From positions 1 to 64,000 of the forward strand of contig JAJXZL010000003.1 of NCBI GenBank assembly GCA_021780075.1: a DNA stretch of 64,000 nt, in the 5' to 3' direction. The stretch is from Acidobacteriota bacterium. GTDB lineage: Bacteria; Acidobacteriota; Terriglobia; Terriglobales; Acidobacteriaceae. The position numbers and the translations under genes are program-made. Positions 1 through 8,983 of the stretch are shown one piece after another (position 1 is the stretch's first letter; each line of letters begins with the position of its first letter). The notes beneath the pieces are model-generated. The model was not told where the DNA came from, did not search any database, and saw nothing but the letters and a program-made list of their open reading frames with translations.

Positions 1-2
1 AT

Positions 3-119
3 TTGGGCGAAACTCCATTTGTCAACATGGTTCGGAGGGCGGGCAAGAAAGTCCTCTTTGAGCCGGGCGACACGAGGCAGCAGTGGAAAGGGGAAGCCGC
101 GGCTAGCTTCGTTTCATAG
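3..119 (+). CDS. 3' end of an unidentified CDS entering from the left edge
   Basis: Open frame from position 3 reads LGETPFVNMVRRAGKKVLFEPGDTRQQWKGEAAASFVS then TAG at 117-119; followed by hairpins at 125-166 and 195-232. Confidence 0.4.
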   Translation: MGETPFVNMVRRAGKKVLFEPGDTRQQWKGEAAASFVS

Positions 120-194
120 GGATCACCAGTAGCCGCACGCTACCGACCTCCAGCGTCGGCTACTGGTCCCCGCTTTCATCTTGTGAAAGACAAG

Positions 195-232
195 CGCCTC
201 CGAAGAGAAGAGTTCCTTCGGAGGCGATTTTT
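195..232 (+). terminator. Rho-independent terminator
   Basis: CGCCTCCGAAG (195-205) pairs with CTTCGGAGGCG (216-226), followed by ATTTTT. Confidence 0.75.
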
Positions 233-290
233 CGTTCTGCTGCAATCCGCGCACATTTTCAGCAACCGAGCAGCAACGGGCGCTCAACCG

Positions 291-3200
291 CTATGCGGTG
301 GCGCGCTGCTGCTCGTGCCCGCCAAGCCGCACACTGACCACCTTCGACACGCCCGGCTCCTGCATGGTGACGCCATAGATCATGTCGGCGGAGTGCATCA
401 TGCGCTTGGAGTGGGTAACAACGAGGAATTGCGTCTCCAGGCTCAGCGAGTGCAGCAGATCCGCCAGCCTGCCCACATTGGTTTCGTCCAGTGCGGCGTC
501 CACTTCGTCGAGCACGCAGAACGGGCTGGGCCGGAATTGGAAGATGCCCACCAGAAGCGACAGGGCAGTGAGCGCCTTTTCGCCGCCCGAGAGCAAGAGC
601 ACATTCTGCAGCTTCTTTCCCGGCGGTGAGGCCACGATGTCCAAGCCACTTTCGGCCTGATTCTCCGCGTCGGTGATGCGCAGGAAAGCCTGGCCGCCCT
701 GGAAGAGCCGCGCAAAGACCTTGCCAAAGTTTTCGTTAATCTGCGCAAAGGCTTCTTCAAACCTGGTGCGGGAAATCTGGTCTATTTCCTTGATTGTCTC
801 CTGCGTGTTCTCGATGGACTCGATCAGATCCCTGCGCTGCGTTTCGAGGAATCCGTGACGCTCCGCCGTTTCCTTGTATTCGTCGAGGGCCATCATATTG
901 ACCGGGCCCATCTGCTCGATGCGCTGGCGCAGGCCGCGGCAGGTCTCCTCTTCAAGAGCGAGAGCCTCATCGGCCAGGTGAACAATCTCCGCGTCGGCGC
1001 GCAGGGCGGACGCCTCGATATTCACTTCAGTCAGGCAGCTTGCCTCAAGATGCTCGAGGTCCGAACGCAGCCTGGCCACAGCGCTGGAACGGCTGGCGCG
1101 GTCTTCGCGCAACTGGTCCAGCGCGGCGCGGCCGGTCTTCAATTGCGTTTCCAACGACGCCAGTTGCAGGCGAAGATCGTGCGCCTGCGCAGACATGGTC
1201 TGCCCCTGGGCCAGTGCCTCGGCGCGCTGCGCCGTCAGTTCCTGCGCACGCTGCGCCAACTCGGCGCTTTCGCGGGTGCGCTGCTCGCGCTCCGCCTCGG
1301 CGGCGGCGCGCTGCTGCTCCAGGGAGAGTACACGGCGCTGCAGGTCAGCATGGAGCCGGTCAATACGCTGGAAGGCTGCCTCCGCGCCACGTCGCCGTTC
1401 CTCAAGGCCAGCCAACTCCGCTGTGACCTGCGCCGCCTCCTGCTGCAAACCTTCGCGCTTTTGCCGCAACGAGGCTAACTGCGCCTGCTGCTCCTCGATG
1501 GCTGCTTCAGCTGTGGCGTGCTCCGCCTCAAGGCGCATTGCCTCTTCGCGCTTCTGCCCGATGACGGCAGACTTGACGTTACGCGCATCACTGTTGCGCG
1601 CGGCCTGGAGGGACCACTCCTGCAAACGCCGCTCAACGCGCTGTGCTTCGGCCTCCATCTGCTTGAGCGCGGCGCCCTGGTTCGCGGCTTCGCGCTCGGC
1701 CATGCGGCGTTCTTCGCTGCGTGTTTCCAACTGCGCCGCGAATTCTGCGATGGTGCGGGTGAGCGCTACTGCCTCAGTCTCAGCGTCCGCCAGATCCTTC
1801 TCCAAGCCGGCCAGCCGTGAGTCGATCTCGCGCAGTTCGCGCTTGAGGGCGAGCGGGCCTTCGCTGGCCGGCTTGCCGCCGGTTACCGTTGCGTTGTGGA
1901 AGCACTCTCCCTCAGGCGTGAGGAAGAAGGCATGCTGGTGCTCGCTGGCCAGCCTCTGGGCGTCGGCAGCGTTTGCCACCAGATACCCGTGGCGCAGCTT
2001 GGGCAGAATCATCTCCAGCGAGCGGCCGAATCCGTTGAGGACGCGTATGGCGTCCTTGAGCGGCGTGACCCCGGCTGCTGTGATTGTGCCGTGGCCATTG
2101 TCCGAGCCGCCCTGCGCAGTACTCTCCGGGTAAATCAGGAACGTCGCGCGGCCGTCCACGCCCGACTTCAGCAGCCGGACACCTTCTTCTGCGGCGGTCC
2201 AGCTCTTGACCACCACATAATTCAGCTCGTCGCGGAGGAACTCATCCACTACGCCCTCATGCGCGTCGCTAACCTCAAGAAAGTCTGCCAGCGTGCCCAC
2301 CGGAGCCATGCCCTGCGCCAGCGCGCCGGGCTTGAGCAGCCGTCGCACCGTGTCAGTGGAGTAGCTGTGGTCGCGAATCAGTGCGGCCAGCGAGTTGCGC
2401 CGGCCGGTTGCCGTGGCTTGCGCGCTGCGCAACTGGTTGGCGCGTGCCCGCAGGGCGTCTTCTTCAGCACGGCGCGCCTGCAGGCTCTCGCGCAGAGATA
2501 CGATTTCGTTCTCCAACTGCTTAAGCGACTCGCCTGCGGACTCGAAGCGCAGCTTTACCTGCCCGCTTTGCACGCCCATGTGCTCCAGCTCATTCCGCGC
2601 CTGGCCCATCTCGGCTTCAAGTCGCTCCGCCTCGCGCTCCAGTGCTGCCAGGCTTTCTTCAGCCTGCGCGGTGCTGTTGCGCGCGTTACCGGCCTGGGCA
2701 AGCAGGTGCATGGCGTGGCGGCGGCTGGATTCCAACTGGCGCTCCGCGCTGAAAACCTCTTCGGCCGCCGTGCGTGCCTCCTGCTGGCGTACCTCCACCT
2801 TCTGATGAAAGGCATGCGCTTCGCCGGCCGCGGTTTCAAGAAAACTATGCTGCTGCGCGCGCTCCTCGGCAATGCCGCCGAGCTGCGTCCGCGTCTGCTC
2901 CAGCTCGGCCGCCGCAGCGGCCAGCCGTGCTTCAAGTTCGTTGATGCGCTCGCCGTTGCTGCGCTCGCGCGCCGTGGCGCGTTCCAGCTCAACTGCCGCT
3001 GCGTTGGCCCGGTTCTGCGTCTCCTGGCCCTCGCGCTCCAGCTCGTAGCCGCGCTCTGTGAGTGCGTGCTGGCTCGCCTCCTGCGTTTCAATTTCACTTG
3101 CGGAGCCGTTGATCCGCTCGGTCAGGCTGGCAATCTCCTGCTCCAGCCGCGCCTGGTCGGCGTCCATCGTCGCCATGCGGCTGGCCAGCACCACGCGCAG

Positions 3201-4109
3201 GCGGCCGCGGAGTTCATCGCGCACGGCGGCGAAACGCTCGGCCTTTGATGCCTGCCGCTTGAGGCTGTTCATCTGGCGCGTGACTTCTTCAAAAATGTCG
3301 TCCACGCGCGCCAGGTTCTGCTTGGAGCTCTCAAGGCGCAACTCGGCGAGCCGCTTCTTTGTCTTGAAGCGCGTAATGCCCGCGGCTTCTTCAATAATGG
3401 CCCGACGGTCGTGCGGCTTGGAGCTGAGCAGTTGCCCGATCTGCTCCTGCGCGATGATGGCGTAGCTGTCCGGCCCCAGACCGGTGCCCATGAAGATGTC
3501 CTGAATGTCGCGCAAGCGGCACAGCTTGCCATTGAGCAGATATTCGCTCTCTCCGGTACGGAACAGCCGCCGGGTAATTACAACTTCGCCCTTTTGCGGT
3601 GTGCGGTGGAACTTGCGGCGGCGGATCTTGAGCACCACCGCTTGCGGGCCCTCGGCAGTGATGGTCTGCTGCTCCGGCTCATCCTCCTCGATCACCTTGC
3701 CGGGCTGCTCGGCAGACATGATCTCCTCGGCCTCTGCTGCCCGCTGGCGACGCACTTCATCTTCATCCCAGTCCGTCGGCCCGTCGTGGTCAACCACGAC
3801 CTCAGGCTCCACGGCAATGGGCCCCTCGTATGCCTCGGGGTCAACCATTGTGAGCGTGACCTCTGCCATGCCCAGCGGCTTGCGGTCGCGGGTTCCGGCA
3901 AAGATGACATCCTGCATATGCGTACCGCGGAGGCTTTTGGCACTCTGCTCACCCAGTACCCAGCTCATGCCGTCAAGGATGTTCGACTTGCCGCACCCGT
4001 TTGGCCCAACTACCACAGCGATGCCCGTACCCGGCACGGTGAGTTCCGTGCGGTCGCAAAAGCTTTTGAAGCCGAGGATGTGGATCTTTTTCAGTTTCAG
4101 CATGGACAC
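291..4109 (-). CDS. smc: Chromosome segregation protein SMC
   Basis: N-terminal Walker A GPNGCGKSNILDGMSWVLGEQSAKSLRG, long coiled coil, C-terminal LLSGGEKALTALSLLVGIF signature and Walker B PFCVLDEVDAALDE. Confidence 0.97.
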   Translation of the reverse strand: MSMLKLKKIHILGFKSFCDRTELTVPGTGIAVVVGPNGCGKSNILDGMSWVLGEQSAKSLRGTHMQDVIFAGTRDRKPLGMAEVTLTMVDPEAYEGPIAVEPEVVVDHDGPTDWDEDEVRRQRAAEAEEIMSAEQPGKVIEEDEPEQQTITAEGPQAVVLKIRRRKFHRTPQKGEVVITRRLFRTGESEYLLNGKLCRLRDIQDIFMGTGLGPDSYAIIAQEQIGQLLSSKPHDRRAIIEEAAGITRFKTKKRLAELRLESSKQNLARVDDIFEEVTRQMNSLKRQASKAERFAAVRDELRGRLRVVLASRMATMDADQARLEQEIASLTERINGSASEIETQEASQHALTERGYELEREGQETQNRANAAAVELERATARERSNGERINELEARLAAAAAELEQTRTQLGGIAEERAQQHSFLETAAGEAHAFHQKVEVRQQEARTAAEEVFSAERQLESSRRHAMHLLAQAGNARNSTAQAEESLAALEREAERLEAEMGQARNELEHMGVQSGQVKLRFESAGESLKQLENEIVSLRESLQARRAEEDALRARANQLRSAQATATGRRNSLAALIRDHSYSTDTVRRLLKPGALAQGMAPVGTLADFLEVSDAHEGVVDEFLRDELNYVVVKSWTAAEEGVRLLKSGVDGRATFLIYPESTAQGGSDNGHGTITAAGVTPLKDAIRVLNGFGRSLEMILPKLRHGYLVANAADAQRLASEHQHAFFLTPEGECFHNATVTGGKPASEGPLALKRELREIDSRLAGLEKDLADAETEAVALTRTIAEFAAQLETRSEERRMAEREAANQGAALKQMEAEAQRVERRLQEWSLQAARNSDARNVKSAVIGQKREEAMRLEAEHATAEAAIEEQQAQLASLRQKREGLQQEAAQVTAELAGLEERRRGAEAAFQRIDRLHADLQRRVLSLEQQRAAAEAEREQRTRESAELAQRAQELTAQRAEALAQGQTMSAQAHDLRLQLASLETQLKTGRAALDQLREDRASRSSAVARLRSDLEHLEASCLTEVNIEASALRADAEIVHLADEALALEEETCRGLRQRIEQMGPVNMMALDEYKETAERHGFLETQRRDLIESIENTQETIKEIDQISRTRFEEAFAQINENFGKVFARLFQGGQAFLRITDAENQAESGLDIVASPPGKKLQNVLLLSGGEKALTALSLLVGIFQFRPSPFCVLDEVDAALDETNVGRLADLLHSLSLETQFLVVTHSKRMMHSADMIYGVTMQEPGVSKVVSVRLGGHEQQRATA

Positions 4110-4369
4110 TCCGGTTAGCTGCGGTTGTGCACGACTCTGTTTTTTGCCGCCACGGCAAACTGCCGCCTGAGCCCGTGCGACGGATGGATTACCCTTCGAC
4201 TACAGACTTTAAGGAGCCAAGAGGGTAGGGTCAACGGCGGGAAATGGGGTTTTTGTGGATAAGGCGGGCCGGAATTCGACTTCTGCAAGAATCTCCGGAA
4301 ATAGGCGCGGAATTCCCGGTTTTCCTGGAGTTTCTCCCTATTTTTCCACAAACCGAGACCCATCGCTTG

Positions 4370-5272
4370 TCAGTTCAGAACCTTCGCGGAATCGACTGCC
4401 GAGAGAATCACTTTTTCCAGTGCCCGCAGTGCCTGAGGCCGGGGAAATCCCGGACGGCTGGCCAGCCGGATGGCACGGAACGACCGCCCGGCCAACTGCC
4501 GCAGTACAATTCCACGCTGCCCTAAAGAACTGGCCGCCAGCGCCGGAATGAGCGTGACTCCATAGCCGGCTGCGACCAGGTTCACCAGCGTCTCCAGCGT
4601 TGCGGCCTGCATGGACCCCTGCAACCCGCTGCGCGGCCCGTGCTTTGTTCCGCAGGCCGCCAGGGCCTGATTGGCCAGGCAATGCCCCTCGGCCAGCACC
4701 AACAGTTCATCGGCCAACGCCTCCTCAGGGAGAGACGCGCCGGCGGCCAAACGGTGATTCAAGGGCAGGGCGGCCAGCAAGGGCTCCTCAAACAGGGTGA
4801 TTTCTGTAATCTCAGGGGCCTCGGTCGCCGTAGCCAGCAGCAGCGCGTCCAGCCGGTGGTTTCGGAGCGCGTCCACGAGCGCGTGGGTCTGATCCTCCCA
4901 CAACTCGATCGTCAGGCCGGGGTAACCCTGGTGCAACGGATTGAGAATCAGCGGCATGAGGTATGGCGCAAGCGTGGGAATCACTCCCAGCTTCAGCGGC
5001 CCAACGAGCGGGTCGCGCGCCGCGCGAGCCACCTGCTCCATCTGCTTTGCCTCATCGAGTGCGTGCTGCGCATGGGCCAGAATTCGGCTGCCCACTGGAG
5101 TCATCTCGACTCGCTTGTTGGTGCGCTCGAACAGCGTGACGCCCAGCTCGTCCTCCAGCTTGCGAATCTGGCTGCTCAGTGTTGGTTGGCTCACGTTGCA
5201 TGCTTCAGCGGCGCGGCCAAAATGGCGGTGCGCGGCCACGGCCACCATGTAGCGAAGATCCTGCAGGTTCAT
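4370..5272 (-). CDS. oxyR: LysR-family regulator, OxyR-like hydrogen peroxide sensor
   Basis: LysR HTH (MNLQDLRYMVAVAAHRHFGRAAEACNVSQPTLSSQIRKLEDELGVTLFER); GHCLANQALAAC places two Cys with the spacing of the OxyR redox pair. Confidence 0.85.
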   Translation of the reverse strand: MNLQDLRYMVAVAAHRHFGRAAEACNVSQPTLSSQIRKLEDELGVTLFERTNKRVEMTPVGSRILAHAQHALDEAKQMEQVARAARDPLVGPLKLGVIPTLAPYLMPLILNPLHQGYPGLTIELWEDQTHALVDALRNHRLDALLLATATEAPEITEITLFEEPLLAALPLNHRLAAGASLPEEALADELLVLAEGHCLANQALAACGTKHGPRSGLQGSMQAATLETLVNLVAAGYGVTLIPALAASSLGQRGIVLRQLAGRSFRAIRLASRPGFPRPQALRALEKVILSAVDSAKVLN

Positions 5273-6002
5273 CGATTGCCCCGAATATCACTGGTCACTG
5301 CCATAGAATATACCGATAGTCATAGTGGAAACGATTGTCGCTCTATATCGAAACAGATGCCAGGTGTTAGCTCGTAATCGCCTATTGAGTTTGCGGGAAT
5401 TTTCCGGAGAAGTAATCGCAAGTGAATCATATGTAAAGAGTTACGTTTATATCTGAACTTGATCCGATTAGAGCGGCCGTGGATTGCTCCCCAGACCTAT
5501 GAACGACAACTTATCGCGATCTATCATGTTTACAATAAGAACTTTAGACGGAAATAATAATGTTTTGCTTCGGAAACTATCATCCCGAAAATGCGGACTG
5601 ATGCCTAGTCACCACTACGGGGATGAGGGCGCGATGCGCGTCTTTGAGAACGGAACGAGAAGCCCGGATGTCTATTTTGAGCCAATCACTTCAACAGTCC
5701 AGCGGCGAACGAATCGGTCGGCGACCGCCGTCGAGGATCACCGGAGAGGCCAATCGATTAGAAGCATCGAAAGTCTACGACAATTATGCACAGTAACGTA
5801 ACTTGTTGATATTGATAATGAAAAAGCAAAAACCAAGATTTTACTTGAGGATTATGGCAACCATGCGCAGGGTTCCCCATCGTATTTGGGGCGGCAGTTG
5901 GGCCGTTTTGATTAGGCGGATCCGGCCGACGACGCTGGCGCGTTGCGCCTTTGGTAGGGGTCTGGCACCTAGTGCACGAAGGAGGGCCGAGCCTCTTCAA
6001 AG

Positions 6003-6215
6003 CTAATCGCCAGCCCCACTGCTCGCGGATTGGCGGACGCTGAAGGCTATCCTGTCAAAAGCGTGGTCAATTCCAAAGGCCAGATCCTTCATGCCCATCG
6101 TCACTCCACAGGCAATGAGAGCGCAGAGAAGCGCGTATTCAACAAGATCCTGAGCTTCTTCGCATACCATCAGGGTACGCAGCCAAACATAGATTCTTAG
6201 AGTCAGGTCGTTCAA
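6003..6215 (-). CDS. Flp/Fap-type pilin component, probable TTG start
   Basis: Core CEEAQDLVEYALLCALIACGVTMGMKDLA is typical of Flp pilins; strong Shine-Dalgarno AGGAGGAGAA directly before TTG at 6215. Confidence 0.7.
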   Translation of the reverse strand: MNDLTLRIYVWLRTLMVCEEAQDLVEYALLCALIACGVTMGMKDLAFGIDHAFDRIAFSVRQSASSGAGD

Positions 6216-6561
6216 TTCTCCTCCTTCTGCCCTCCGAGTCCCAGACTGGCGACGGCCATCAAAGTGGCGGGTCGGTGGCATCCAGTGCATTCGGCTGGAA
6301 ACAATCTAATGCGAATGTTAGCCGCTAAGGTATACCACAACAGTTGCAAGTGTATGCAAATAAAAGGGGATAAAGGTGGGATTTTAGTGACTAATGTACC
6401 GTATTGCCTTGCCCGTTGCCTCAACAGGTTCAAAATATCCGTGTTGCTGGCCGGGATGTGCGCGGATCGCAAGTTGCTGTTCCCGGTCCTGTAGAGTGTC
6501 TTGAGGGGCGTACGCGGAGTTGAGGTTGGAGTCGCACGGACCCCCATAGGCTTTCCACTTG

Positions 6562-8616
6562 ATGAATCTTTCCAAGTCACAGGACCTCCTCGGCATTTTG
6601 CGTTCCACCTTTGGCTTCTCGCGCTTTCGGGCGAACCAGGAGGCGGTCTGCATGGCAGCCATCGAGGGGCGCGACCTGCTGCTGGTGATGCCGACCGGAG
6701 CAGGCAAGTCCCTGTGCTACCAGTTGCCGGCTATTGCTCTAGGCGGAACCGCACTGGTGATCTCGCCGCTGATTGCGCTGATGGAGGATCAGGTGGCCAA
6801 GCTGGCCGCGCTGGGACTTCGGGTGGCGCGGATACACTCCGGGCTGGACCGCGCGGCTTCGCGGCAGGCCTGCGTGGACTACCTGCAAGGCAACCTGCAA
6901 TTCCTGTTTATTGCGCCGGAGCGGCTGCGCGTACCGGGCTTTGGCGAGATGCTGGCCAAACGCAGGCCCGCGCTGATTGCCATAGACGAGGCGCATTGCA
7001 TTTCGCAGTGGGGGCACGACTTCAGGCCAGACTACCGGATGCTGGGCCAGTACCTGCCCGCGCTGCGGCCCGCGCCCGTACTTGCGCTGACGGCTACGGC
7101 AACGCCCACGGTGCAGGAGGACATTCTTGCTCAGCTTGGGATGGCGAAGCCGGAGCGCTTCATCCACGGCTTCCGGCGCGAAAATATTGCGATTGAGGTG
7201 GTGGAGGTCCCAGTGCCGCAGCGGCCGGAGGCGGTCTGCGGTCTGCTGGCGGATAAGGCCCGGCGGCCGGCTATTGTTTATGCTTCCTCGCGCAAGCTGG
7301 CCGAGACGCTGGCCGCCGAGTTGTCGCGTACGGTTTCGGCTGCGGCGTACCATGCGGGGCTGGATGCGGAGACGCGGGAGCGCGTGCAGGCCGCGTTCCA
7401 GTCTGGAGCACTCGAGGTTGTGGTGGCCACGATTGCTTTCGGCATGGGCATCGACAAGGCCGACATTCGCACGGTGATTCATGCTGGGTTGCCGGCGACG
7501 CTGGAAGGCTACTACCAGGAGATTGGACGGGCGGGACGGGACGGGGCTCAGAGCCGGACGTTTCTGATGCACTCCTATGCGGACCAGCGGACGCATGACT
7601 TCTTCTTGAACAGGGACTACCCGCCGGTGGGGAATTTGGAACAGGTGTTTAAGACGCTGGGGGAAGATCCGCAGGCAGAGGGGGAACTGCGAGAAAACTC
7701 GAAACTAGATGAGGAAGAATTCGATAAGGCGCTGGAAAAACTGGAGATTCACGGTGGCGCCAAGGTGGACTTTGGCGGGTATGTGACACGGGGTAGAACG
7801 GGATGGAAGAAAACTTATGCGGTACAGGCGCAGCACCGGGCGGAGCAGCTCGGGAAGGTGCTGCGGTTTACCGAGTCCAGCGAATGCCGCATGGCGGCGC
7901 TGGTGCGGCACTTTGGCGACGTGGAGGATGCGGGGCGCGTTTGCGGCGTGTGCGACGTGTGCGACCCGGCGGGAGCAGTGCTGCGGTTGTTCCGACGGCC
8001 GTCGGCGGCGGAGCGGGATGCGGTGCAGGCGATTGCGGACGAGCTGCGGGCGGTGGACTACAAGGCTGCAGGCACGCTGCAGAAGGGCATTGACCCAACA
8101 GGACGGCTGGGCCGGAGCGGCTTTGATGGGCTGCTGGATGCGATGACGCGCGCCGGACTCATTGAGATTGAAGAGGCTGAATACGAAAAGGACGGCGAGG
8201 TAAGGCGCTTCCGCAAGGTGCGGCTGACGGCTGCGGGGCTGGAACTGCGGCGGACAACGCCAGTGGAACTGCTGATCGCCGATGGCCTGGTGGAGGAATT
8301 TGGGCGAGCGGCAAGGGCATCACGCGCGCCCAAGAAGGCTGCGGCGAAGACCGGCTCCAGGGACAAGGCAGCCGCCGGGCCGGTGCGGCCCTCTGCTGCG
8401 GCCGAGGCGCTGGTGGCGCAGCTGCGGGAGTGGCGCGCGGGCGAGGCAAAGAGGCTGAGGGTGCCCGCCTATGTGATCCTCCACGACAGGACTTTGAACG
8501 CGGTGGCGCAGGCTCGGCCGGGAAATCCCAGACAGCTGAAAGAAATTGAGGGAATTGGCGAGGCCAAGGTGGAAAAATTTGGTGCCGCAATTCTGGAGTT
8601 GTGCCGAGAGAGATGA
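6562..8616 (+). CDS. recQ: RecQ family ATP-dependent DNA helicase
   Basis: Walker A MPTGAGKSLCYQLPA, DEAH box IDEAHCISQWGHDFRPDY, helicase C, zinc-binding Cys cluster (CRMAALVRHFGDVEDAGRVCGVCDVC) and C-terminal HRDC-like region. Confidence 0.93.
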   Translation: MNLSKSQDLLGILRSTFGFSRFRANQEAVCMAAIEGRDLLLVMPTGAGKSLCYQLPAIALGGTALVISPLIALMEDQVAKLAALGLRVARIHSGLDRAASRQACVDYLQGNLQFLFIAPERLRVPGFGEMLAKRRPALIAIDEAHCISQWGHDFRPDYRMLGQYLPALRPAPVLALTATATPTVQEDILAQLGMAKPERFIHGFRRENIAIEVVEVPVPQRPEAVCGLLADKARRPAIVYASSRKLAETLAAELSRTVSAAAYHAGLDAETRERVQAAFQSGALEVVVATIAFGMGIDKADIRTVIHAGLPATLEGYYQEIGRAGRDGAQSRTFLMHSYADQRTHDFFLNRDYPPVGNLEQVFKTLGEDPQAEGELRENSKLDEEEFDKALEKLEIHGGAKVDFGGYVTRGRTGWKKTYAVQAQHRAEQLGKVLRFTESSECRMAALVRHFGDVEDAGRVCGVCDVCDPAGAVLRLFRRPSAAERDAVQAIADELRAVDYKAAGTLQKGIDPTGRLGRSGFDGLLDAMTRAGLIEIEEAEYEKDGEVRRFRKVRLTAAGLELRRTTPVELLIADGLVEEFGRAARASRAPKKAAAKTGSRDKAAAGPVRPSAAAEALVAQLREWRAGEAKRLRVPAYVILHDRTLNAVAQARPGNPRQLKEIEGIGEAKVEKFGAAILELCRER

Positions 8617-8983
8617 TGCAACACGGCACGCCGTAAAATTCTCTGAAAACATTCCGTGGAAAACAAAAATAAAAGCGGAACAGGGGTGCCAGCAAGCCGC
8701 CGATCTCCAGCGGCCAGCTCTCTGACCTCATCCTGAGAATGCGCATCCCATAGCGGGTGGGTATTTCCATCGTCTGCTTCGAGCGCTGCATCTGTCGGGC
8801 GCTATCCAGCGAACCTGCACCCTTCCAATGGCTTTTTGAACTCAGATGGGCGGAGATAGTTCTGCGTTGAGTGCATGCGTTGGCGGTTATACCGCTTATG
8901 TCAACAATCAAAACCTAACATCGGTAGCAAACCGTCGTTCGCTTCGCCGACTCACAAGGTAGATGCTATGAGACGGTATCCAT

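Noticed and set aside
1896-3248. + strand ORF (450 aa) within smc
   Set aside because: Antisense shadow of the smc coiled coil.
5484-5801. 105-aa + strand ORF
   Set aside because: No recognisable family, no clear RBS, atypical composition; more likely noncoding.
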